64,000 bases of DNA from Actinomadura madurae (GTDB taxonomy: Bacteria; Actinomycetota; Actinomycetes; Streptosporangiales; Streptosporangiaceae), in contig NZ_FOVH01000022.1 of assembly GCF_900115095.1 (NCBI RefSeq), positions 86,183-150,182 of the forward strand. The letters are read 5' to 3'. Below the pieces are notes generated by a model, which saw only the letters and a program-made list of their open reading frames with translations, made no database searches and was not told where the DNA came from. Below, piece after piece: positions 33,540-41,732 of the stretch (positions are counted from its first letter, which is position 1; the number at the start of each line of letters is the position of its first letter). The position numbers and the translations under genes were made by a program.

Positions 33540-34907
33540 TCAGCGTCCGCGCACGCACTTGTCGTAGAGGTCCAGTAGCCGCTCGCCGGGGTCGTAGGCC
33601 CCCTTGAGCCGCCTATAGGTCTCACCGTCGTAGTACCGCCAGAACTCGTCCCGGCCGTAGAAGGCGGTGGAATAGAGGGACTTGTGGCCGTCGAGCGCCG
33701 CGACCTTCCGCTCGATGAGCCGGTTGTGGTACTCGGGGATCTGACCCGGCGGGATCCGCACCGTTCCCCAGAAACCCACGTTCACGTACGGGCGGCCGAC
33801 GTCCAGCGGATACAGCGGCCAGCGCTCCTTCGCGCGCAGCGGGCACAGCCAGATGGGGCTCATGCCCACCTTGTCGTGGAAGAACTCCAGGAACTCCGGG
33901 AGCCGCTCGGTCGGCACCTCGATGTCCTGGATGACGTCCTCGCGCGGGCGAAGACCTCGCCACCGCTCCGCGCGCGCGACGATGTGGTAGCGGCGATCGT
34001 AGGCGACCAGCTTGCGGTACACGTCGGAGCGCTTGTACCTGTCCGGCCAGAGCCGGCGGACGGCCGGGTTCTGCACCCCGAACGCGCCCGAGCACCAGAA
34101 CCAGTCGGTGTCCCAGCGCCAGATGTAGTCGCGGATCGTCAGGAAGTCGACCGACCGTTCCTGGACCGACCGGTAGTAGATGCCCTGGCCGGTGTAGTCG
34201 GACGTGTAGGGCGCCGAGTCGGCGAAGAAGCCGAGCGTGATGTACTGCTCCTTCGCGGAGAAGACCGTCCCGTCCATGAAGTCGACGGACTCGCCCTCGA
34301 ACGTCCCGCTCTCGGTGATCTCGCCCATGACGCGGGCCAGCTCCGCCGCGTCACCGAACCGCAGATGGCGGAGGCGGACGTACGGGCGGACGGGACGCAG
34401 CTCGATCTTCAGCCGCAGGCTGTAGCCGAGCGTCCCGTAGGAGTTCGGGAAGCCGTAGAACAGGTCGGCGTGCTCGTTGTCGCGGGTCGCGGTGACGATC
34501 TGCCCGTCCCCGGTGAGGACCTCCAGCTCCAGGACGCCCTCGTGCGGCAGCCCGTCCCGGAACGACGTCGACTCGATGCCGAGCCCGGTCACCGCGCCGC
34601 CCAGCGTGATGGTCTTCAGCTGCGGGACGACCGTCGGCATCAGCCCGTGCGGGAGCGTCGCGTCGACCAGGTCCTCGTAGGTCGTCATGCCCTGGACCTG
34701 GGCGGTCCGCTCGTCCGCGTCGACGCTCAGGACCTTGTCGAACCCGGACACGTCCAGCCCGGGAGCCTCCGAGGGGTCGCGCCACCGGAACAGGTTGGAG
34801 GTCCGCTTCGCCAGCCGCACCGGCGTCCCCGCCGGGATCGCCGCGTAGGACCTCCGGAGCGCCTCCACCGCCCGCTGGTGATCACCTTTGACCGCAAGCT
34901 CCGTCAT
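33540..34907 (-). CDS. tmsA: FAD-dependent oxidoreductase, probable TmsA (10-methylene fatty acid reductase)
   Basis: The 455-residue protein has a PCMH-type FAD-binding N-terminal half (VLSVDADERTAQVQGMTTYEDLV, then the PTVVPQLKTITLGGAVTGLG loop) and a C-terminal substrate domain. It resembles the DHCR24-like flavoproteins that reduce 10-methylene phospholipids. It lies 81 bases upstream of the methyltransferase gene on the same strand, the order of the tuberculostearic-acid operon in mycobacteria and corynebacteria. Thermomonosporaceae characteristically contain 10-methyl-C18:0, which fits. GAGGGAGGGG precedes the ATG. No third gene (tmsC) is visible. Confidence 0.85.
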   Translation of the reverse strand: MTELAVKGDHQRAVEALRRSYAAIPAGTPVRLAKRTSNLFRWRDPSEAPGLDVSGFDKVLSVDADERTAQVQGMTTYEDLVDATLPHGLMPTVVPQLKTITLGGAVTGLGIESTSFRDGLPHEGVLELEVLTGDGQIVTATRDNEHADLFYGFPNSYGTLGYSLRLKIELRPVRPYVRLRHLRFGDAAELARVMGEITESGTFEGESVDFMDGTVFSAKEQYITLGFFADSAPYTSDYTGQGIYYRSVQERSVDFLTIRDYIWRWDTDWFWCSGAFGVQNPAVRRLWPDRYKRSDVYRKLVAYDRRYHIVARAERWRGLRPREDVIQDIEVPTERLPEFLEFFHDKVGMSPIWLCPLRAKERWPLYPLDVGRPYVNVGFWGTVRIPPGQIPEYHNRLIERKVAALDGHKSLYSTAFYGRDEFWRYYDGETYRRLKGAYDPGERLLDLYDKCVRGR

Positions 34908-35138
34908 CTGCCCCTCCCTCGCCTAGTTAATCGATCATCCCATGCACGGTCCACATAACTCGGGCGTTAGGGGCGTCACAGGTAGGGAGGGGAATAAAGC
35001 CACGGGCGTACACATCGGCGTCGATTCATCTCCTGGAGCGACGGAACCGCGTACAGAGCGGCCACGTCAACACTTCCCCGGAGGCACCCGCCGACAAACC
35101 CGGGAGGCGCCCGGCACCTCGGCCGGGCCGGTGCCGGG

Positions 35139-35669
35139 TCACTTCACCAGGCGCAGGATCCAGGGGTAGCGGAACGTGCCGCCGGTCAGCGCGAACATCG
35201 CCGCGATCACCGACAGCACCCACGCGACCGCGTACGCGACCGCGCCGATCCCGAACGTGACGATCGTGAGCAGCAGCAGCGTCACCTGGAAGTTCACGGC
35301 CTCGGCGGCCTGCCTGCGGACGTACTCCGACCGCTTGCCGCTCAGCAGCATCAGCAACAGCGGCCCGACGAACAGCGTGGGGACGGCGATGGCATGGGCC
35401 GCCGCGGCGAGCATCCTGTCCTCGCCCGTCGGGGACTCCCCGTCCCACGCGGCCGGCTGCTTGCGAGGCGCGGGCACCAGGTCGTGGGTGACCGCGCCGA
35501 GGTCGCGCCGCGTCTTGGCCGTCATCGCCAGCTGGACGCGCATGTCGAACTCGTCCTCGTCGAGGCGCCCCTCGGCGTAGGCGACCTGGAGGTTCTGGAT
35601 GACCGGTTCCCGCTCGGCGTCCGAGACCCGCAGATCCCCCGCCGCGTAGCTGCTGTTCATACCTCCCAT
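35139..35669 (-). CDS. DUF1707 + DUF4870 membrane protein
   Basis: Residues about 10-60 form a DUF1707 domain (LRVSDAEREPVIQNLQ, GRLDEDEFDMRV), a short helical domain often found in membrane-linked actinobacterial proteins. Residues about 85-170 form a DUF4870-type unit with three hydrophobic helices (HAIAVPTLFVGPLLLMLLSG, QVTLLLLTIVTFGIGAVAYAVAW). The function is unknown. Starts at 35669 and 35660 are both possible. The good GGGAGG at 35662-35667 is too close to the second for normal use. It follows the deacetylase by 27 bases, so the two are likely co-transcribed. Confidence 0.85.
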   Translation of the reverse strand: MGGMNSSYAAGDLRVSDAEREPVIQNLQVAYAEGRLDEDEFDMRVQLAMTAKTRRDLGAVTHDLVPAPRKQPAAWDGESPTGEDRMLAAAAHAIAVPTLFVGPLLLMLLSGKRSEYVRRQAAEAVNFQVTLLLLTIVTFGIGAVAYAVAWVLSVIAAMFALTGGTFRYPWILRLVK

Positions 35670-35696
35670 GCTCGGCGGGCGCGGGCCGCCGAGGTA

Positions 35697-36518
35697 TCAG
35701 GGAAGACCCTGAGCCTCCCCTGAATTCAGCTGGACGTACTCCTCCCCCGGTGTCAGGCGGCCGCCGAACAGCTCCGGCACCGTGACGAACACGTAGCCGC
35801 GGGCGGCCAGCTCGTCGACGATCCTCGGGACGGCCTTCACCGTCGTCGGATGGATGTCGTGCAGGAGGACGATGGAGCCGGGCTTCACCTCCTTCAGCAC
35901 CCGCTTCTCGACGTACCCGGTGTCGCGGCGCTCCCAGTCGAGCGGGTCGACCGTCCACATCACCTGCGCCAGCCCCAGGCTCCGCGTGATCTTCTTCAGC
36001 CGCCCGGACGTCGACCCGTAGGGCGGCCGGAGCAGGACCGGGGTGACGCCGGACGCCCGCCGGATCGCGTCCTGCGTGCGGTTCAGCTCCGACAGGATCT
36101 CCTTGCGCGAGGCGTGGCCGAGATCGGCGTGCGTATAGCTGTGGTCGGCGAGCTCGTGTCCCTCCGCGGCCTCGCGCCGGACCAGCTCGGGATGCTCCGC
36201 GACGTTCTCGCCGATCAGGAAGAACGTCGCCCTCACATGGCGGGCGGCCAGGATGTCCAGGAGCTCGCCGGTGCTCTCGGCGGGCCCGTCGTCGAACGTC
36301 AGCGCCACGCACCTGGCCCGCGCGCAGTCGGGTGGCGGCGGCTTCGGCGGGGCCGTGGGCCGGGGCTCCGGCTTCGTCGGGTGGCGGTCCGGGGCCGCGC
36401 TCCGGGCGGCGACGAGCCCGGCCTGCTTCGGAGCGGGGGTGAGCGTGCTGAGCAACCCGAACAGCGAGGCCGCGAGCACGGCCGCGGCCCCCCGCCGGAC
36501 GCGGTCCAGCCCGTCCAT
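35697..36518 (-). CDS. Secreted polysaccharide deacetylase (NodB/CE4 family)
   Basis: The 273-residue protein has an N-terminal hydrophobic segment (residues about 10-28), a Pro-rich spacer and a complete NodB domain: TFDDGP (catalytic base and metal Asp), HSYTH (metal His pair), LRPPYGS, DPLDW and the final catalytic LLHD. CE4 enzymes remove acetyl groups from peptidoglycan, chitin or related sugars outside the membrane. All catalytic residues are intact, so activity is likely. The substrate is unknown. It is followed by the DUF1707 gene in an apparent operon and diverges from a small hypothetical gene. Confidence 0.92.
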   Translation of the reverse strand: MDGLDRVRRGAAAVLAASLFGLLSTLTPAPKQAGLVAARSAAPDRHPTKPEPRPTAPPKPPPPDCARARCVALTFDDGPAESTGELLDILAARHVRATFFLIGENVAEHPELVRREAAEGHELADHSYTHADLGHASRKEILSELNRTQDAIRRASGVTPVLLRPPYGSTSGRLKKITRSLGLAQVMWTVDPLDWERRDTGYVEKRVLKEVKPGSIVLLHDIHPTTVKAVPRIVDELAARGYVFVTVPELFGGRLTPGEEYVQLNSGEAQGLP

Positions 36519-36670
36519 CGATCCCCCCGATGATGATCCCCCAGGTGCGCAAGTCTAGGGCTCGACCCCCCGCCCGCCGGGGATGCCGCCGCTGTGTCGG
36601 GAACCCGCGCCGCGCGGGTGTCGTTATCGTCGTACACCGCAATCCGGCGGCACAGGCGACGGGATGGGCG

Positions 36671-37042
36671 ATGAGGTTCCGGGATCGATTCGGGATCCGC
36701 AGACATCGCGGACCCACGGTGACGAGACTCGACCGCGAGGCGACGGACTCCGACATCGAGGCCCTGATCGCGTTCGCCCGGTCCCGGCAGGGCGTGGAGT
36801 TCTTCGTCGAGCCGGAGACCTTCGCCACCGACACCACGGCCGTCGCGGTCGCCCACGACGGCGAGTGGACCCGCCGCCGGGTCGGCTCCCCCAAGGTCAT
36901 CGCCAAGGTGGCGCGCGACCTCGGCCTGCCCATCTACGACGTCCAGATCGTGGGCTACCCGCCGCGCATGCGCGCCTGGAACGAGCGCAACCGCGACCGC
37001 CGCATAGACCCCGGCACGCCCGGCCAGGCCGTAGCCCCCTGA
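36671..37042 (+). CDS. Small conserved hypothetical protein
   Basis: The 123-residue protein is charged and soluble: a basic start (MRFRDRFGIRRHR), then SDIEALIAFARSRQGVEFFVEPET and VAHDGEWTRRRVGSPKV, suggesting a small alpha/beta fold. A similar actinobacterial family exists, sometimes labelled oxidoreductase without evidence. I see no catalytic motif. I chose the ATG at 36671 because the 47 extra residues of the longer frame overlap the divergent promoter region and look non-coding. Confidence 0.6.
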   Translation: MRFRDRFGIRRHRGPTVTRLDREATDSDIEALIAFARSRQGVEFFVEPETFATDTTAVAVAHDGEWTRRRVGSPKVIAKVARDLGLPIYDVQIVGYPPRMRAWNERNRDRRIDPGTPGQAVAP

Positions 37043-37159
37043 CCGCGCGCCCCCCGACCAGCGTGGACGGGCGTGCCGAACGAGCTGCGCGGCAGGACGC
37101 CGCCCCCGGACCCTGCACGCCTACACGGGCCGTGTCGAGGCTTGGGTGGGTGGGGTGGG

Positions 37160-38134
37160 TTACCCGGCCTTGCGGTGGGGGTGGGCGTCGTAGGCGGTCG
37201 CGAGCTGGTCGGGGTTCATGCCCAGGCGGAGCTTGGACGGGGGGATGCCAGCGTGGATCACCTCCCGGAGCAGGACGGCCATGGAGTAGGCGGGGTCGGC
37301 GTCGAGGGCGCGTTGCAGGGCCACGTTGGCCAGGCCGCCGTCGCCGGCGGTGTAGGCGGCGAACGCCAGGAGGGACGCGGGGGCCGGGACGTGCCTCTCG
37401 TCCACGCGGCGGACGATGTCGCGCCAGAAGGCGATGTCGGCGGCGGGCGCGTCCTCGTCGATGCGAATCCAGGCCTCGTCGCGGATGCGCAGGTCGGTGA
37501 GGAGGAGGCCGAGCCAGGCGACCTCGTCGTCGGTCGGGCGGATGCCGGTGCGGACGTGGGCGAGCAGGGCCAGGACGAAGACGAGGTCGCTCTCGGCGTC
37601 CGTGCGGGGGCAGGCGAGGCGGCGCTTCTCGGCGCGCTCGGTGGCCCGGTGCATCGCGGGGTCGCCGATCGGGGCGACCGACGCGACGAGTTCGGCGCGG
37701 TCGGCGAGGGCCACGTGACCGGCGAAGGTCGCCTGGGCGGCGAGGGCGCTGGCGGAGATGTCGTACGGGGTCCCTTCGGGCGGGCAGCAGTCGCCGTCGC
37801 ACGTCAGCGACCACCAGCGGCCCTCGGCGACGCGGATCGCCTCGGCGGCGGGGACGCCGGCGTCCGACAGCGCCGCGCGCATCGGGGCGGCGGCCGCGGC
37901 CACCTCGCCGGCCGGACCGTAGCCGAGCACGAGCGAGCGGGTGAAGCCGTTCGCGGCGAGGAGGGCGGCCACCCGGCCGGCGTCGCCGGACGGTAAGTCG
38001 AGCCGGATCGCGCACGTGCCGCCGGAGCGGCCCTCGAAGCCGATCACGACGAGGCTGCGGGACGGGTGGAAGCCGAGCAGGTAGGGGACGGCCGCGATGG
38101 CGTCCTGTGCGGAGCGGATCACCAGGGGTGTCAT
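37160..38134 (-). CDS. DUF4192-family protein
   Basis: The 324-residue protein begins IRSAQDAIAAVPYLLGFHPSRSLVVIGF, the typical DUF4192 opening. It continues with GRWWSLTCDGDCCPPEG and a helical C-terminal region (NVALQRALDADPAYSMAVLLREV). The family is nearly universal in actinomycetes, and its function is unknown. The ATG at 38134 gives the usual family start, and the longer frame upstream is not supported. It is divergent from the DinG-type helicase. Confidence 0.88.
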   Translation of the reverse strand: MTPLVIRSAQDAIAAVPYLLGFHPSRSLVVIGFEGRSGGTCAIRLDLPSGDAGRVAALLAANGFTRSLVLGYGPAGEVAAAAAPMRAALSDAGVPAAEAIRVAEGRWWSLTCDGDCCPPEGTPYDISASALAAQATFAGHVALADRAELVASVAPIGDPAMHRATERAEKRRLACPRTDAESDLVFVLALLAHVRTGIRPTDDEVAWLGLLLTDLRIRDEAWIRIDEDAPAADIAFWRDIVRRVDERHVPAPASLLAFAAYTAGDGGLANVALQRALDADPAYSMAVLLREVIHAGIPPSKLRLGMNPDQLATAYDAHPHRKAG

Positions 38135-38273
38135 GGCTCGACCCTCGCAGGGGCGGCGCGCCGGCCGAGCACGGTCCCGCGATTGTGGATAACTCCGGGC
38201 CGGCGGGAACCGGCGGCCCGAGTGCGGGCTACCGGGGCGCGGGTGTCGGCCGCGGACGGTAGCGTTGGGCGAC

Positions 38274-40373
38274 GTGCCCGCCCCTGATCTGCTGACCGAC
38301 AGCGATACCCAGATTCCGGACATGGCGACCCTTCTCGCCGCGGCCGTCACGTCCATCGGGGGCGCCGAGCGCCCGGGGCAGGTGAGCATGGCCCGGGCGG
38401 TGGAGAAGGCGATCGAGTCCGGTGAGCACGTCGCCGCCCAGGCCGGCACGGGGACGGGCAAGTCGCTGGCCTACCTCGTCCCGGCGATCCGGTACGCCGT
38501 GCAGAACAAGACGACCGTGGTGGTCTCCACCGCGACGATCGCGCTGCAGCGGCAGCTCGTCGACCGCGACCTGCCCAGGCTCGCCGAGGCTCTCGGGCCG
38601 CAGCTCGGCACCGAACTGAAGTTCGCGATCCTCAAGGGCCGCCGCAACTACCTGTGCCTGCACCGGGTGCAGACGGGGGTGCCCGAGGAGGAGGACGGCG
38701 GGCCGAGCCTGTTCGACCCGCAGCAGCTCTCCACGCTCGGACGGCAGGTCAAGCGGCTGAACGAGTGGGCCGAGGAGACAAAGACCGGCGACCGGGACGA
38801 GCTCGTGCCGGGGGTGAGCGAGCAGGCGTGGCGGCAGGTCGCGGTCACGGCGAAGGAGTGCTTGGGCGCGCAGCGGTGCCCGCAGGGCACCGAGTGCTTC
38901 GCGGAGCTGGCGCGGGCGGAGGCCGGCGAGGCGCACATCGTGGTCACGAACCACGCGCTGCTGGCCATCGACGCGCTGGAGGAGTTCCAGGTCCTGCCCG
39001 AGCACGATGTGGTGATCGTGGACGAGGCGCACGAGCTGGTCGACCGGGTCACGTCGGTCGCGACCGGCGATCTGAGCGCGGCCGGCGTCGAGACGGCGGC
39101 GCGGCGTTGCGGGCGCCTCATCGAGGAGGGCATCGCCGACCGCATGAAGGAGTCGGCCGAAGGGCTCGGCCTCCTTCTGGAGGACATGCCCGCCGGACGT
39201 ATGGACGTCCTGTCGCCCGCGCTCGGCAACACGCTCGCCGCCGTCCGGGACGCCGCGCACGCGTGCATCACGGCGCTCGGCCCGGAGAAGAAGGACGCCG
39301 ACCCCGGCGACATGGCCGCGCGCAAGGCGGCACGGTCGTCGCTGGAGGAGATGCACGAGACGGCCGTGCGGATGCTGGAGGCGTTCCAGCCCGAGATGGG
39401 GCAGCGCTTCGACGTGGTGTGGCTGGAGAAGCCGTTCGTCCAGGAAGGGCGTCCGAAGAGGCCGCCGGCCCTGCATGTGGCGCCGATCGGTGTGGGCGGC
39501 CTGTTGCGGACGACGCTGTTCGAGCAGCGCACCGCGATCCTGACGTCGGCGACGCTCACGCTGGGCGGGTCGTTCGAGCCGCTCGCCCGCCAGTGGGGGC
39601 TGCCGCCGCTGAACGAGAGCGGGCCGCGCGACGCCAAGACCGCCGCGGAGGGGCTCGCGCAGACCGCGACGGAGAAGGGCGAGGAGACCGAGGTCGTGTG
39701 GTCCGGGCTGGACGTCGGCTCGCCGTTCGACCATCCGAAGGCGGGCATCCTGTACGTCGCGCGGCACCTGCCGCAGCCCGGCCGCGACGGGCTCGCCGAC
39801 GCCTACCTGACCGAGATCACCGAGCTGATCGAGGCGGCGGGCGGGCGCACGCTCGGCCTGTTCTCCTCGATGCGGGCGGCGCGCCAGGCCGCCGACGAGC
39901 TGAAGGACCATCTGACCCACCCGCTGCTCTGCCAGGGCGAGGACTCCACGTCCCTGCTGGTCAAGCAGTTCGCCGAGGACGAGCGGACCTGCCTGTTCGG
40001 CACCCTGTCGCTCTGGCAGGGCGTGGACGTCCCCGGCCCGTCGCTGCAACTGGTCATCATGGACCGCATCCCGTTCCCGCGGCCGGACGACCCCGTGTCG
40101 TCGGCGCGGTCGCGGGCGGTCGCGGCGCGCGGCGGCAACGGGTTCATGGCGGTCGCCGCGACGCACGCCGCGCTGCTGCTGGCGCAGGGCGCGGGGCGGC
40201 TGCTCCGGTCGATGGACGACCGCGGCGTCGTCGCCGTCCTCGACCCGCGGCTCGCCACGGCCCGCTACGGCGGCTTCCTGAAGAACTCGCTGCCGCCGTT
40301 CTGGGCGACCACCGACCCGGCCGTCGTGCGCGGCGCCCTCCGCCGGCTGGACGCCGCCGCGGAGAAGGGCTGA
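38274..40373 (+). CDS. dinG: DinG/XPD-type ATP-dependent DNA helicase
   Basis: The protein (about 699 residues) is a superfamily 2 iron-sulphur helicase. It has the Walker A motif AGTGTGKS, VVSTATIALQRQL (Ia), four Cys in the 4Fe-4S position (NYLCLH..., CLGAQRCPQGTEC), IVTNHALL, the DEAH box VIVDEAHEL and the C-terminal motifs V-VI (LWQGVDVPG, AQGAGRLLRS). DinG-like enzymes unwind 5'-overhang, D-loop and R-loop substrates in DNA repair. I prefer the GTG at 38274, leaderless behind TAGCGT at 38260-38265. The TTG at 38265 is the alternative. It is convergent with an aminotransferase gene. Confidence 0.9.
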   Translation: MPAPDLLTDSDTQIPDMATLLAAAVTSIGGAERPGQVSMARAVEKAIESGEHVAAQAGTGTGKSLAYLVPAIRYAVQNKTTVVVSTATIALQRQLVDRDLPRLAEALGPQLGTELKFAILKGRRNYLCLHRVQTGVPEEEDGGPSLFDPQQLSTLGRQVKRLNEWAEETKTGDRDELVPGVSEQAWRQVAVTAKECLGAQRCPQGTECFAELARAEAGEAHIVVTNHALLAIDALEEFQVLPEHDVVIVDEAHELVDRVTSVATGDLSAAGVETAARRCGRLIEEGIADRMKESAEGLGLLLEDMPAGRMDVLSPALGNTLAAVRDAAHACITALGPEKKDADPGDMAARKAARSSLEEMHETAVRMLEAFQPEMGQRFDVVWLEKPFVQEGRPKRPPALHVAPIGVGGLLRTTLFEQRTAILTSATLTLGGSFEPLARQWGLPPLNESGPRDAKTAAEGLAQTATEKGEETEVVWSGLDVGSPFDHPKAGILYVARHLPQPGRDGLADAYLTEITELIEAAGGRTLGLFSSMRAARQAADELKDHLTHPLLCQGEDSTSLLVKQFAEDERTCLFGTLSLWQGVDVPGPSLQLVIMDRIPFPRPDDPVSSARSRAVAARGGNGFMAVAATHAALLLAQGAGRLLRSMDDRGVVAVLDPRLATARYGGFLKNSLPPFWATTDPAVVRGALRRLDAAAEKG

Positions 40374-40404
40374 GCGAAGGGCCGAACCGTGCCGCCCGCG
40401 GGCG

Positions 40405-41622
40405 TCAGCGGCGGCGGGTCCCGAGGAACTCGCCGATGCGGCCGACGGCGTCCTCCAGGTCGTCGGCGTACTGGAGCGTGACGACGCGGAAGTGGTCGGT
40501 GGACGGCCAGTTGAACCCGGTGCCCTGGACGACGAGGAGCTTCTGCTGCTCCAGCAGGTCGAGGGCGAAGCGCATGTCGTCCTCGATCGGGTACATCTCG
40601 GGGTCCAGGCGCGGGAAGACGTACAGGGCGCCGCTGGGTTTGACGCAGCTGACGCCCGGCAGGTCGTTCAGCAGCTTCCAGGCGCGGTCGCGCTGCTCGC
40701 CGAGGCGTCCGGTCGGCAGGACGAGGTCGTCGATGCTCTGGTAGCCGCCGAGCGCCGCCTGGATGGCGTGCTGGCCGGGGACGTTCGGGCAGAGCCGCAT
40801 GTTGGCGAGGATGTCGAGGCCCTCGATGTAGGACTCGGCGTGCTCCTTCGGCCCGGACAGCACCACCCATCCCGCCCGGAACCCCGCGACCCGGTAGTTC
40901 TTCGACAGGCCGCCGAAGGTGAGGCACAGCAGGTCGGGGGCCAGCGACGCGATCGGCACGTGCTCGGCGTCGTCGTAGAGGATCCGGTCGTAGATCTCGT
41001 CGGCGAAGACGATCAGGTTCCGGCGGCGGGCGACCTCGACGATGCTCGACAGCACCTCGCGCGAGTAGACGGCGCCGGTCGGGTTGTTCGGGTTGATGAT
41101 GACGATGGCGCGGGTCCGGTCGCCGATCTTGGACTCGATGTCGTCCAGGCTCGGCTGCCAGCCGTCGTCCTCGTCGCACAGGTAGTGGACGGGCGTGCCG
41201 CCGCAGAGGGAGACCGACGCCGTCCACAGCGGGTAGTCGGGGGCCGGGATGAGCACCTCGTCGCCGTCGTTGAGGAGCGCCTGCAGGGTCATCACGATGA
41301 GCTCGGAGACGCCGTTGCCGAGGTAGACGTCCTCGACGTCGATGCCGGGGACGCCGTCGTCCTCCAGGCGCTGCACGATGGCGCGGCGGGCGGACAGGAT
41401 GCCCTTGGAGTCGCTGTAGCCGTGCGCGTCCGGCAGGTTGCGGATCATGTCCTGGAGGAGCTCGGGCGGGGCCTCGAACCCGAACGGGGCCGGGTTGCCG
41501 ATGTGCAGCTTGAGGATGTTGTTCCCCTCGGCCTCCAGCTGCTTGGCGCGCTTGAGGACCGGTCCCCGGATGTCGTAACAGACGTTGGTCAGCTTGCCCG
41601 ACTGGTTGACCTGCATGGACAC
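40405..41622 (-). CDS. alaA: Class I/II PLP aminotransferase, AlaA-type (glutamate-pyruvate)
   Basis: The 405-residue protein matches the AlaA (YfbQ) group: ILKLHIGNPAPFGFEAP, YSDSKGILSARRAIVQ, NPNNPTGAVYS, FADEIYDRILYD and the Schiff-base Lys in TFGGLSKNYRVAGFRAGW. The predicted reaction is pyruvate plus glutamate to alanine plus 2-oxoglutarate. The GTG at 41622 and the ATG at 41616 are both possible starts. It ends 31 bases from the convergent helicase gene. Confidence 0.9.
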   Translation of the reverse strand: MSMQVNQSGKLTNVCYDIRGPVLKRAKQLEAEGNNILKLHIGNPAPFGFEAPPELLQDMIRNLPDAHGYSDSKGILSARRAIVQRLEDDGVPGIDVEDVYLGNGVSELIVMTLQALLNDGDEVLIPAPDYPLWTASVSLCGGTPVHYLCDEDDGWQPSLDDIESKIGDRTRAIVIINPNNPTGAVYSREVLSSIVEVARRRNLIVFADEIYDRILYDDAEHVPIASLAPDLLCLTFGGLSKNYRVAGFRAGWVVLSGPKEHAESYIEGLDILANMRLCPNVPGQHAIQAALGGYQSIDDLVLPTGRLGEQRDRAWKLLNDLPGVSCVKPSGALYVFPRLDPEMYPIEDDMRFALDLLEQQKLLVVQGTGFNWPSTDHFRVVTLQYADDLEDAVGRIGEFLGTRRR

Positions 41623-41732
41623 ACCTTAACCGTGAGCCGTCCGCGACACGCGCGACAGGCCCGGGCCCCCGATGGCCGGGCCTGGACGCGCCCCGCCCCC
41701 TCCGCGGGCGGGAGGGGACGGGGACGGACGCC

